Of a stretch of DNA of 64,000 nt, positions 19,966 to 28,441 are shown in pieces. The translations under genes and the position numbers were made by a program. Every line of letters begins with the position of its first letter. Within the stretch, counting starts at the first letter, position 1. Source of the DNA: Paracoccus hibiscisoli. Its GTDB lineage: Bacteria; Pseudomonadota; Alphaproteobacteria; Rhodobacterales; Rhodobacteraceae. Location: contig NZ_SUNH01000008.1 in the NCBI RefSeq assembly GCF_005048265.1, positions 1 through 64,000 of the forward strand, read 5' to 3'. Under the pieces are notes generated by a model. That model saw nothing but the letters and a program-made list of their open reading frames with translations. It made no database searches and was not told the origin of the DNA.

Positions 19966-20088
19966 GGCCTTGTTGCGCAAAGCTTTGCAAGGTATTCACA
20001 TAGCAAGTCCAGTGTCGTAGCTAGATAACATGTCCAAGCCCGCGCCCACACGCTAGTGCACCTTGAACTGGTCATCCTACAACGCGTG
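19966..20088 (+). pseudogene. IS5-family 5' end with broken transposase start
   Basis: GGCCTTGTTGCGCAA at 19966-19980 is an IS5-type terminal repeat, and the following leader aligns with the remnant at 540-614. ATG at 20030 opens MSKPAPTR, then a TAG stop (20054) replaces the expected tyrosine codon, after which the same frame continues CTLNWSSYNA as in intact copies. Homology ends near 20088. It is a decayed fragment of the same IS group as the copies at 1-245 and 44391-45520. Confidence 0.65.
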
Positions 20089-20137
20089 CCCTGCTCCCCA
20101 ACCTTGGACCGCCGGATGCTGGAGTTTTCCGGCTTGG

Positions 20138-20950
20138 TCATGGCGACGGGCTGGTTGCGCCGCCAGGATAATGCAGGGCGATCGGTACGTTATATCCGAT
20201 CGCGCTGTGGGGTCGGTTCTCGTTGTAGTGTCTACGCCAATCCTCCATTTTTTCCTGCGCGTCCGCAAGGCTCATGAACCAGTGAGCGTTCAGGCATTCG
20301 GACCGATGCTTGCTGTTGAACGCCTCGATGAAGCCGTTGTCTGTCGGCTTTCCAGGGCGTGAGAAGTCCAGGGTGACATCGTTGGCATAGGCCCACAGGT
20401 CGAGATCGCGACAGATAAATTCGCTGCCATTGTCGACCCGGATCGTTCTGGGATATCCGACTTGGGCACCGACCCGTTCCAGTGTCCGGACCACATCCTC
20501 GCCGCGGTAGGTGAAGCGCGGGTCGGCCGCTGGACAGAAACGGGAATGCGTATCCTCGTTCGTCAGGATCCGCAGCTTGTTGCCCAGGGCGAGTTGGTCA
20601 TGAACAAAATCCATGGCCCAGACATCGTTCGGCCTGACAGCCTCCTGGCGATCATCGCGCAGCTTGGCCTTCACCCGCCGTTTCGGGTTCTTGTTCTTGA
20701 GCTGCAGACCCAAGTCATTGTAAATCCCTCGGGTCTTCTTGATGTTCACCGGCCATCCCTCGCGTCGCAGCAAGATGTGGACACGCCGGTAGCCGTAGCG
20801 CACCCGCGTTTCGCAGATCTCCCTGATCCGTCTCTCGACGGCAGCCTGGTCCGTGCGCCGGGACTTGTAGTGGAACGTGGAGGTGTCGAACCGCAGTGCC
20901 CCACAAGCCCTGCGTATCGACGCGCCCCAATCGATGCACATCCCGTGAAC
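20138..20950 (-). pseudogene. IS3-family transposase OrfB, without OrfA
   Basis: The minus-strand frame encodes an IS3-type (IS407/IS51-like) OrfB with the integrase-core DDE residues: the first Asp in DVWAMDFVHDQLA, the second in IRVDNGSEF and the Glu in NGFIEAFNSKHRSECLN. The upstream OrfA that supplies the helix-turn-helix is absent; instead the frame runs into etfB-derived sequence near 20955. A six-residue interruption (CIDWGA) sits between HGM and SIRRACGAL. With no OrfA it cannot be an autonomous element. Confidence 0.7.
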
Positions 20951-20959
20951 TAATTCGCG

Positions 20960-21270
20960 CATCCGGCCAGGCCCGCTGATGACTGAGCGGTTGGCATTGC
21001 CAGCCTGCAGAGCAAGATCCGACGGCGAGCAGCTGCTGCGGCTTGTCCTCAATGAACTTGACAAGGATTGGGTGACGGCCGGCGGGTTGGTGTCCTGATG
21101 CACGTCATCGGTGACGACGACCTTGGTAGACTACTCTCTTTTACAGCAATCTTGTCGTGTGGGTTGATCGACATTTCTACATTGGCCAGACCGCTCCTCG
21201 ATCCGTCCGCTTTGACACGGTCCTGCACATTGCAGTCGATCTCGCACTTTATCGGCATGAGCACCTTCAT
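20960..21270 (-). pseudogene. etfB: Electron transfer flavoprotein beta subunit, 5' fragment
   Basis: From ATG 21270 (AGAGG ribosome site just upstream) the minus strand encodes [18 protein letters not shown] then [19 protein letters not shown], an obvious match to the EtfB N-terminus (MKVLVPVKRVIDYNVKxR, [20 protein letters not shown]). After a deletion and frameshifts, later EtfB segments can still be read (DDVHQDT, then [12 protein letters not shown], then QAGNANRSVISG). The rest is replaced by the IS3 OrfB at about 20955. Nonfunctional. Confidence 0.7.
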
Positions 21271-22619
21271 AGGCCTCTGCATTGGTTGGGTTTGGAGTTG
21301 AGGGCCAAGGTGAGGGGGTGCTTCAACGCCGTCACATAAAATGAAAGGTCCGCCGCGTCAGCGAGGTCAGTGACGGCACGTTCCAGATCTTTAGCCGAGG
21401 CGTCACCCAGCAAGCTTGCCGACTTGGCTTGCAACCGCTGTTTCAAAACCTCTGTCTTGATAGGTGCCGTAATATTACGATGCGCCTCGTATCGGTCAGC
21501 GTCCCGCGTTTCGATAACGACCCGCGCCTCGGTTTCCGACAGGGAAGAGTCGCCGGTAACCACCACCCGATCGCGTAGTGCTGTCAGCATAGGGTCGGCG
21601 CAGGCGGCGTCGCTATACGTCTCAAGCGCTGCCGTGTCGCACCCGGCCAGCGACATCGCGGCGGTCAGACGATAGCTGAACTTGGCCTGCAATCCGTGGA
21701 CGGGGGAGGGTTGATTGCAGACCGCAAGCCAGGCTGGGTTGGTCTGCACATGGACCGCGACGATCCGGCCCGCCGTCACACCCGCATCCCTCAGATCCTG
21801 CAGGGCCTCGAGCATCGCGTGCAGCCCGTGGCAGCAGGCATGGAACTTGTACGAGATGTCGGGAAAGACCCACGTATGCCCCAGATTGTCGAAGGCCCGA
21901 TCGTTTCCCGCGCCCGCATGGGTCGGGCCGAACCCCTGCACACCATCAATCGCGTCCGGCAGCGACCTGACCCCCGCTTGCGCCAGCAGTGCCGAGGTCA
22001 CCCCGACCTCGGCCGCGAAGCCCGCATTGAGAGGCTTTCCCATGCTGCCGAACTGACTTTTCAGCCCGGCGGCACGGGTGGACGTCAGGCACAGCGCATG
22101 CGCGACCTGATCGCGGGTCAGCCCCAGAACCCGACTGGCAGCGGCGGTGGCGCCGAAGGCGCCCGAGGTTCCTGTCTGGTGAAATCCCGCCAGATAATGC
22201 GCCCGGCCCAGCCACGCGCCGACCCGGCAGGCGGTTTCCAGCCCGATCGTTAGCGCATTGAGAAAGTCGCACCCCCGGATATTCTCTCCCAAGGCTAGGG
22301 CCGCCGGGATGACTGCGACGCTTGGATGGCCGATATGGCCGAAATGGGTATCGTCATAATCCAGCGCGTGTCCTGCCGCGCCATTGGCCAGCGCGGCGGC
22401 GCGCGGCGTGGCGTTGCCGCCTGCCAGCAGCAGGGCCGCGCCGCCTTCGGCCCGGGCAAGCGTTGCTGCGGCCTGCGCGACGGGTTCGTTCCGACCGGCG
22501 ATGCCGACGCTGGACCAGTCAAGCAGCGACATCCCGACGAAGCGGCGCATCCGGTCGTCCGCCGCGACCGGGCCGGTTGCAAAGGCGGCCAGACGGTCGG
22601 CGATGCCCCCCCCGCTCAT
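21267..22619 (-). CDS. MmgE/PrpD family protein
   Basis: A 450-residue member of the MmgE/PrpD family, which includes 2-methylcitrate dehydratase, cis-aconitate decarboxylase and iminodisuccinate epimerase. The family signature [13 protein letters not shown] is near residue 85 and the C-terminal lid segment [15 protein letters not shown] is present. The protein ends [12 protein letters not shown]; these last residues coincide with the leader of the etfB fragment, and the TGA overlaps its ATG, so the native C-terminus may have been altered by the junction. It follows the acyl-CoA dehydrogenase gene (ATGA overlap at 22619) and is the last gene of the cluster. Confidence 0.82.
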   Translation of the reverse strand: MSGGGIADRLAAFATGPVAADDRMRRFVGMSLLDWSSVGIAGRNEPVAQAAATLARAEGGAALLLAGGNATPRAAALANGAAGHALDYDDTHFGHIGHPSVAVIPAALALGENIRGCDFLNALTIGLETACRVGAWLGRAHYLAGFHQTGTSGAFGATAAASRVLGLTRDQVAHALCLTSTRAAGLKSQFGSMGKPLNAGFAAEVGVTSALLAQAGVRSLPDAIDGVQGFGPTHAGAGNDRAFDNLGHTWVFPDISYKFHACCHGLHAMLEALQDLRDAGVTAGRIVAVHVQTNPAWLAVCNQPSPVHGLQAKFSYRLTAAMSLAGCDTAALETYSDAACADPMLTALRDRVVVTGDSSLSETEARVVIETRDADRYEAHRNITAPIKTEVLKQRLQAKSASLLGDASAKDLERAVTDLADAADLSFYVTALKHPLTLALNSKPNQCRGL

Positions 22620-24328
22620 GCGGATGCCTCATGCGCCGGCGCATCCGGGTCGATGCCGGCGCGGGCCAGAAGGCCCGGCAGCCAGTTGGGCTCTGCCTCG
22701 GGTGGGGCCAGCGGATCGCGGGCGGTCAGGCGGTGCGCAAGGACCATGCGCGACAACCGCGCGCGATCCTGCGCCTGCACGGGGTCGAAGGCCCGCAGCC
22801 GATCCGCCTCCCACGCCAGAAACGCCGCCGATGTCACATGATAGAGGGCGGAAGCCGCCCGCCGCACTTCGGGGCCGGCCTCATCCGACACCGCGGACAC
22901 CAGCGCCATCGCTTGGTTAAGGGCTGCGGTGATTTCCGGTGACTGCCCCGACAGGCCGCGCAGATATCCGTCCAGCGCCTGAAACCCGCCATCGCGCCGG
23001 GCCGCGCGCATCACGTCGAGGGCGACGATATTGCTGGTCCCCTCCCAGATCGAGCCCAGATGGCTGTCGCGCAGCACGCGGGCATCCGAGAATTCCTCGA
23101 TATAGCCGCAGCCACCCCTGACTTCCATCGCATCGCCCGCGACCTTTCGCGCGTCGCGGCAGGTGCGGAACTTGATCAGCGGCGTCAGAATGCGCAGCAC
23201 CGGGGCCATCGCCGCGTCGCCTTGGTCGGCAGCCGCAAGGACGCGCGCGGTGTGAAAAACCATGCTGCGGCCCTGTTCGGATGTCACAAGCATCTTTGCG
23301 AGCTGCCGACGCATCAGCGGCATCTCGATCAGCGCCTGCCCAAAGGCGCGGCGATGGCGCGCGATGAACAGCGCCTCGGACGTGGCGCGGCGCATCAGGC
23401 CCGCGCTGCGCACACCATTGGCCAGCCGCGACATGTTGATCATGTCGGTCATCTGTCGGAACCCCTGCCCCGGATCGCCCACCAGCCAGGCGAATGCGCC
23501 GTCCAGTGCCACCTCGCCCGAGGCCATCGAACGCGTGCCCATCTTGTCCTTCAGCCGCAGGATCCGGATGGCGTTCGGCGTGCCGGCGGGCAGATCGCGC
23601 GGCACCAGAAACAGCGACAGCCCCCGCGTGCCCTGACCTTCGCCGTCGGGCCGGGCCAGCACCATCGCCAGCGCCGCGTCGGGGTTGGAGCAGAACCACT
23701 TGTCGCCATGCAGCCGCCACTGGCCGTCCTGCAACCGCGCTTGGGTCGTGATGGCGCCCACGTCCGACCCGGCCGCCTGTTCCGTCATGAACATGGCCCC
23801 CTGCAGCAGCGCGTCCATATCCTGCGAGGTCAGTCCCGCCAGATAGCGGTCCTGCAGGTCCGTGCTGCCGAACCGGCGCAAGGTGCGGGTCAGCGAATCC
23901 GTCATGCTGAGCGGGCAGCACAGGCCGAATTCGGCCTGGACGAACAGATAGACCAGCGCGTATTTCGCAACCGGATGTGCAGCGCCGGCCAGCCCGAACA
24001 CGCCGGCACGATGCGACATGGCGGCCAGCCCGAACTGTGAAAAGGCGATGTCCTCCATCTTGCGATAGGCCGGGTGCTTGTCGATCCGCTGGCGGGGCGC
24101 GCCTGTGCGGTCGCGGATCTGCAGCACCGGGGGGTTGCGGTCGGCGGCCAGGGCCAGTTCCTCCAGCCGGTCGCCGACCAGATCGCCCATCCGGTCCAGT
24201 TGCGGCAGCAGGGCCGACCGCTGATCGCCGGGCAGATAGATCTGCATCAGCGCGGCCAGGGCCGGGTCGGCGCGATAGGCGTTCTGTCCCCGGCTGTCGG
24301 GGACGTTGCTTGGCGGGGTCTGGGTCAT
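22616..24328 (-). CDS. Acyl-CoA dehydrogenase, AidB-like
   Basis: A 570-residue FAD flavoenzyme starting at ATG 24328 (ATGA overlap with the MaoC gene). It is longer than ordinary acyl-CoA dehydrogenases and has the AidB/FadE-type layout: an N-terminal extension, the middle-domain MTEQAAGSDVG motif, and the C-terminal GGCGYIEEFSDARVLRDSH with WEGTSNIVALDVMRA. The catalytic base is harder to assign in this group. It probably oxidises a CoA thioester made by the cluster's CoA-transferase. A DNA-repair role as in E. coli AidB is unlikely in this context. Confidence 0.85.
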   Translation of the reverse strand: MTQTPPSNVPDSRGQNAYRADPALAALMQIYLPGDQRSALLPQLDRMGDLVGDRLEELALAADRNPPVLQIRDRTGAPRQRIDKHPAYRKMEDIAFSQFGLAAMSHRAGVFGLAGAAHPVAKYALVYLFVQAEFGLCCPLSMTDSLTRTLRRFGSTDLQDRYLAGLTSQDMDALLQGAMFMTEQAAGSDVGAITTQARLQDGQWRLHGDKWFCSNPDAALAMVLARPDGEGQGTRGLSLFLVPRDLPAGTPNAIRILRLKDKMGTRSMASGEVALDGAFAWLVGDPGQGFRQMTDMINMSRLANGVRSAGLMRRATSEALFIARHRRAFGQALIEMPLMRRQLAKMLVTSEQGRSMVFHTARVLAAADQGDAAMAPVLRILTPLIKFRTCRDARKVAGDAMEVRGGCGYIEEFSDARVLRDSHLGSIWEGTSNIVALDVMRAARRDGGFQALDGYLRGLSGQSPEITAALNQAMALVSAVSDEAGPEVRRAASALYHVTSAAFLAWEADRLRAFDPVQAQDRARLSRMVLAHRLTARDPLAPPEAEPNWLPGLLARAGIDPDAPAHEASA

Positions 24329-25161
24329 GGATGATCCTGAGGGGATGTGAGCCGGCTGGCGCGGGCCTCGAAACTGGTCTGTCCGTCGGATTTTTCCAGC
24401 CACAGGCGGTCGTCCTGTTGACGGATGCGCGCGGCCTGACCTGCAATCAGGGGCGCCAGACCGCGATATTCGACGTGGATTGCCCGACTTGCCAAGGCCT
24501 TGGCCGCCGTGTGCATCAGCAGCGTCGCCTGAAGCGGGCCATGCACGACCAGCCCCGCATAACCTTCGGTGCCGGTGACATAGGGGTGGTCGTAATGGAT
24601 GCGATGCCCGTTGAACGTCATCGCGGAATAGCGAAACAGCATGACCGGGTCGGCCACAAAGGCGCCTTGCATCGCGCTGCATGGGCCGGGCGCGGGCGGA
24701 GGCGGGCCGGCCGGGCGATAGACGATGTCGTGGCGTTCGCTGATGCACAGCTGTCCGGCGACCGAGTGGCGATGCTCGACCGATACGAAGACCAGCGGCC
24801 CGCTGCGTCCCTGCCGAGGCGTGACCGCACAGATGCGAGAGTCGCGCTGGACGCAATCCCCGGCGGACAGGGGCGCATGAAAGCTGACCGCGCCGCCGGC
24901 CCACATGCGGTTGGGATAAGGCACCGGCGGCAGAAAGCCCCCGCGCACGGGGTGGCCGTCGGGGCCCAGTTCGTCAGACGCAACGGCGGGCGGCGACAAA
25001 CACCAATGCAGGCCAAGCGGCGCATGGCCGTCATCGGCTGACAGCAGGTTGCCGAAGGTCGCGCGAAAGCGCCGCAGCAGTCCGGGCGTCACCATGTCCT
25101 GGGCGGTCTCCTGCCGGCCGATCCATCCGGCAAGGTGGTCGATGTCGATGTCATCGGTCAT
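24325..25161 (-). CDS. MaoC/HTD2-like hydratase (mesaconyl- or itaconyl-CoA hydratase type)
   Basis: A 278-residue double hot-dog protein. The N-terminal half is FAS1-dehydratase-like; the C-terminal half carries FNGHRIHYDHPYV then EGYAGLVVHGPLQATLLM, the signature of HTD2/mesaconyl-C4-CoA hydratase and related itaconyl-CoA hydratases. It overlaps the CitE-like lyase gene upstream and the dehydrogenase gene downstream by ATGA, so all three are tightly coupled. Hydration of an unsaturated C4-C5 acyl-CoA to a citramalyl- or malyl-type CoA, then cleavage by the lyase, is the natural reading; the precise substrate is inference. Confidence 0.83.
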   Translation of the reverse strand: MTDDIDIDHLAGWIGRQETAQDMVTPGLLRRFRATFGNLLSADDGHAPLGLHWCLSPPAVASDELGPDGHPVRGGFLPPVPYPNRMWAGGAVSFHAPLSAGDCVQRDSRICAVTPRQGRSGPLVFVSVEHRHSVAGQLCISERHDIVYRPAGPPPPAPGPCSAMQGAFVADPVMLFRYSAMTFNGHRIHYDHPYVTGTEGYAGLVVHGPLQATLLMHTAAKALASRAIHVEYRGLAPLIAGQAARIRQQDDRLWLEKSDGQTSFEARASRLTSPQDHP

Positions 25162-25964
25162 GGCGCCACCCCGGCGCGCTGAAGAATGCGCCGCGCGCGG
25201 GCGATGACGGGCGTGTCCACCATCTCGCCATCGACGGAGATTGCGGCCACGCTACCCGAGGCCGCCACGATGCGTTCGGCCCATGCGACCTGATCGGGGT
25301 CGGGCTGAAACCCGGCCCGCGCCGGTGCGATCTGGCGCGGATGGATCAGAAGCTTGCCACCAAAGCCCATCCGGGCCGCATGCTGCGCGTCCTCGGTCAC
25401 GGGTGCGGGATCGTCATGAGTCACGGTGACGCCGTCGATCGGTGCCGGCCGCCCCGCCAGCCGCGCCGCCTGCGCAATGCGCGATCGCACCGGCAGCAGC
25501 GTCATCGCGCTGTTCGCGCAGGCCAGATCCTCGCAGAAATCGATCGAGCCGAAGGCCAGACGGTCGGCAACCAGCGCGATCTCCTCCACCCAGGCAAGGC
25601 CTGCGACTGTCTCGATCAGCGCGATCACGGCCACCCCGTCGCCAAGCGCCGCCCGCAGCGCCGCCACCTGATCGGGGCTGTCGGCCTTGGGCAGCATCAC
25701 GCCGTCGAACCCCGTGGCGCGGGCAAAGGCCACGTCGTCGTGATACCACGGCGTGCCGACCCCGTTCACCCGCAGCAGCAGCCGCACCTGCGAGCGGTCG
25801 GGCAGCGCGGTCTGCGGGATGCGGCGCACGGCGGACTTCATGTCAGGGGCGACTGCATCCTCGACATCGATGATCACGCTGTCCGTGCCCGCCGCGCAGG
25901 CCTTGGCAAAGCGGTCGGGCCGGTCGGCGGGAACGAACAGCGGAAAGCTGAGACCATGATCCAT
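25158..25964 (-). CDS. CitE-like HpcH/HpaI-family CoA ester lyase
   Basis: A 268-residue TIM-barrel lyase of the CitE/malyl-CoA/citramalyl-CoA lyase family. Motifs in order: IDVEDAVAPDMK, LRVNGVGTPW (substrate arginine), MLPKADSPDQ, ALIETVAGL (metal-binding Glu), FGSIDFCEDL (metal-binding Asp) and GKLLIHPRQI. ATG 25964 begins two bases after the upstream stop; the long frame upstream is a shadow of the acyl-CoA dehydrogenase. Predicted to cleave a 3-hydroxyacyl-CoA to acetyl-CoA (or propionyl-CoA) plus a 2-oxo acid such as pyruvate or glyoxylate. Confidence 0.87.
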   Translation of the reverse strand: MDHGLSFPLFVPADRPDRFAKACAAGTDSVIIDVEDAVAPDMKSAVRRIPQTALPDRSQVRLLLRVNGVGTPWYHDDVAFARATGFDGVMLPKADSPDQVAALRAALGDGVAVIALIETVAGLAWVEEIALVADRLAFGSIDFCEDLACANSAMTLLPVRSRIAQAARLAGRPAPIDGVTVTHDDPAPVTEDAQHAARMGFGGKLLIHPRQIAPARAGFQPDPDQVAWAERIVAASGSVAAISVDGEMVDTPVIARARRILQRAGVAP

Positions 25965-25966
25965 GG

Positions 25967-27130
25967 TCAGAAGCTGCGCGGCAGGCCCAGCACATGCTCG
26001 GCCAGATAGGACAGGATCAGGTTGGTCGAGATCGGCGCCACCTGATACAGCCGCGTCTCGCGGAACTTGCGCTCGATGTCGTACTCCTGCGCGAAGCCGA
26101 AGCCGCCAAAGGTCTGCATCGCGGCATTCGCCGCCTCCCACGAGGCATCGGCGGCCAGCAGCTTGGCCATGTTCGCCTGATCGCCCGCGGGCAGTTGCGC
26201 ATCGAAGCGGCGGCAGGCCTCGAACCGCATCAGGTTCGCGGCCTCCAGATGGGCATAGGCGCGCGCCAGCGGAAACTGGATGCCCTGGTTCTGGCCGATG
26301 GGCCGGCCAAAGACCTCGCGTTCGGACGCATAGGCCGCGGCCTTGTCCAGAAACCAGTAGCCGTCCCCGATGCATTCGGCCGCGATCAGGGTCCGCTCCG
26401 CGTTCAGCCCGTCTAGGATATAGCGAAAGCCGCGCCCCTCCTCTCCGATCAGCGCATCGGCGGGGATGTCCAGATCGTCGAAGAACAGCTCGTTCGTCTC
26501 GTGGCCGACCATGTTCGCGATGGGCTTGACCTGCATGCCGCGGCCGATGGCCTGATCCAGTTCGACCAGGAACACCGACAGGCCGTCCGCCTTGCGCGTC
26601 ACCTCGGCCAGGGGGGTCGTGCGCGCCAGAAGGATCATCAGGTCGGAATGCTGCACCCGGCTGATCCAGACCTTCTGGCCGTTGATGACGTATCGGTCGC
26701 CCTTTCGGGTCGCCGTCGTCCGCAGCTTGGTCGTGTCCGTACCGGTCGTGGGTTCGGTCACGGCCATCGATTGCAGCCGCAATTCGCCGCTGGCGATGCG
26801 TGGCAAAAACCGGGCCTTCTGATCGTCCGATCCGTGGCGCAGAAGCGTGCTCATGTTGTACATCTGGCCGTGGCAATGACCGGCATTGCCGCCCGCGCGG
26901 TTGATCTCCTCCATCACGACCGAGGCTTCGGCCAGCCCCAGCCCCGAGCCGCCATATTCCTCGGGGATCATCGCGGCCAGCCAGCCGGCGCGGGTCAGCG
27001 CGTCGATGAAGTCTTCGGGGTAGGTTTCGGCGGCGCCATGCTTGCGGTGATATTCGGCCGGGAATTCGGCACACAGGCCCCGCAGGGCCGCGCGCAGATC
27101 GTCATGGGTGTCGGGGGCGCTGGTGCGCAT
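25967..27130 (-). CDS. Acyl-CoA dehydrogenase
   Basis: A 387-residue flavoenzyme with the middle-domain motif MAVTEPTTGTDTT and the C-terminal FGGFGFAQEYDIERKFRETR. The usual YEGTS tail that carries the catalytic Glu in short-chain enzymes reads YQVAPISTNLILSYLAEHV and the protein ends HVLGLPRSF; in this subgroup the base must lie elsewhere, as in isovaleryl- and long-chain enzymes. It lies between the CoA-transferase genes and the lyase gene, so it should act on the same activated acid. Electrons would pass to an intact ETF located outside this window. Confidence 0.87.
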   Translation of the reverse strand: MRTSAPDTHDDLRAALRGLCAEFPAEYHRKHGAAETYPEDFIDALTRAGWLAAMIPEEYGGSGLGLAEASVVMEEINRAGGNAGHCHGQMYNMSTLLRHGSDDQKARFLPRIASGELRLQSMAVTEPTTGTDTTKLRTTATRKGDRYVINGQKVWISRVQHSDLMILLARTTPLAEVTRKADGLSVFLVELDQAIGRGMQVKPIANMVGHETNELFFDDLDIPADALIGEEGRGFRYILDGLNAERTLIAAECIGDGYWFLDKAAAYASEREVFGRPIGQNQGIQFPLARAYAHLEAANLMRFEACRRFDAQLPAGDQANMAKLLAADASWEAANAAMQTFGGFGFAQEYDIERKFRETRLYQVAPISTNLILSYLAEHVLGLPRSF

Positions 27131-27143
27131 GGCATGGTCCCTT

Positions 27144-27779
27144 TCAGGTCGTGATGGATGCGCCGGTCACCGAGCGGAGGTGGTCGAGGTCGATGCCCGG
27201 GGCCAGGTCGCGCAGCCGAAAGCCCTGGGGCGTGATGTCCAGAACCGCCAGATCGGTATAGACGCGGGTCACGACACCCAGTCCCGTCAGCGGATAGGTG
27301 CAGCGTTCCAGCAGCTTGGGTGATCCGTCGCGGTCGGTATGGCGCATCATCACGAGGATCGTCGGCACCCCCGCGACCAGATCCATCGCGCCCCCCACGG
27401 CGGGCGGGAACTTTTCGTCCAGCGTCGCCCAGTTCGCCAGATCGCCATTGCAGGCCACCTGATAGGCACCCAGCACCGCGATATCGATATGCCCGCCGCG
27501 CATCATCGCGAAACTGTCGGCATGTTCGAAATAGGACGCACCCGGCGCGGGGGTGACGAACCGCTTGCTGGCATCGATCAGCTCGGGGTCCTCCTGCCCC
27601 TCGGGCGGGGTAGGGCCGACGCCCAGAATGCCGTTCTCGCTGTGATAGATCACCTCGCGGCCCTCGGGGACATGGGCACTGACATGGGTCGGCTTGCCAA
27701 TGCCCAGATTGACGTAAGAGCCGTCGGGAATGTCCAGCGCCACGCGGGCGGCTAGTTCGGAATCGCTCCAGCCGGTCAT
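27144..27779 (-). CDS. 3-oxoacid-type CoA-transferase subunit B
   Basis: A 211-residue subunit of a family I CoA-transferase (PcaJ/ScoB/AtoA type). The catalytic glutamate is in VIYHSENGILGVGP, near residue 48, and the glycine-rich VNLGIGKPT segment is near residue 24. With subunit A it moves CoA from a donor such as succinyl-CoA to a carboxylic acid. Its start overlaps the subunit A stop as ATGA. In this cluster it is the likely activation step after TRAP-mediated uptake. Confidence 0.92.
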   Translation of the reverse strand: MTGWSDSELAARVALDIPDGSYVNLGIGKPTHVSAHVPEGREVIYHSENGILGVGPTPPEGQEDPELIDASKRFVTPAPGASYFEHADSFAMMRGGHIDIAVLGAYQVACNGDLANWATLDEKFPPAVGGAMDLVAGVPTILVMMRHTDRDGSPKLLERCTYPLTGLGVVTRVYTDLAVLDITPQGFRLRDLAPGIDLDHLRSVTGASITT

Positions 27780-28441
27780 GGGCGCACCTCGTATTGGGTG
27801 ACGGCCTGGACGAAGATGCCCGGCGTCACCACGGTTTCGGGATCAAGGGGGGTGTCTTGCACGGCCCGCACCTCGGCCACGGCATGACGCGCGGCCATCG
27901 CCATGACCGGATTGAAATTCCGCGCCGTCGCGTGATAGGACAGGTTCCCCCAAGGGTCGGCCCGCTCGGCGCGCAGCAGCGCGAAATCGGCAGGCAGGGG
28001 TGCCTCGAGGACATAGCCGCGCCCGTCGATCATGCGCGTCTCCTTGCCTTCGGCCAGCAGGGTGCCATAACCTGTGGGAGTCAGAAACCCGCCCAGACCC
28101 GCGCCCGCCGCGCGGATGCGTTCGGCCAGCGTGCCTTGGGGCACCACCTCCAGCGCGATCTCGCCCGCCTCATAGCGCCGCTCGAACCAGATCGAGCCGG
28201 GCGAACGGGGATACGAACAGATGACCTTAGCCACCCGCCCCTCGCGCAGCAGGGTGGCGATGCCGGTTTCCCCCGCACCCGCATTGTTCGAGATGATCGT
28301 CAGCTCGCGCGCACCGTGATCCAGCAACGCGGCGATCAGGCCGAAGGGAATACCAGATGAGCCGAACCCCCCGATCATGACCGACGCGCCGTCGGTGATG
28401 GGTGCCACGGCTGCGGCAAGGTCGGGCAGGCGTTTATCCAT
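27776..28441 (-). CDS. 3-oxoacid-type CoA-transferase subunit A
   Basis: A 221-residue subunit A of a family I CoA-transferase. The N-terminal GASVMIGGFGSSGIPFGLI is the conserved CoA-binding glycine motif, followed by ISNNAGAGETGI and a C-terminal TPGIFVQAVTQ. It is transcribed directly after the TRAP permease gene with an 8-base overlap, so uptake and activation are coupled. Substrate specificity cannot be read from sequence; family members act on 3-oxoadipate, acetoacetate, glutaconate and others. Confidence 0.92.
   Translation of the reverse strand: MDKRLPDLAAAVAPITDGASVMIGGFGSSGIPFGLIAALLDHGARELTIISNNAGAGETGIATLLREGRVAKVICSYPRSPGSIWFERRYEAGEIALEVVPQGTLAERIRAAGAGLGGFLTPTGYGTLLAEGKETRMIDGRGYVLEAPLPADFALLRAERADPWGNLSYHATARNFNPVMAMAARHAVAEVRAVQDTPLDPETVVTPGIFVQAVTQYEVRP

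Noticed and set aside
20930..20950. Possible further palindromic insertion (six residues CIDWGA) in the IS3 OrfB remnant
   Set aside because: The arms are only 5 bp and the expected sequence at this place is uncertain because the gene is already truncated there; not enough to add it to the family.
22616..24328. DNA-repair AidB function
   Set aside because: The gene is embedded in a catabolic acyl-CoA operon, so ordinary acyl-CoA oxidation is the simpler reading.
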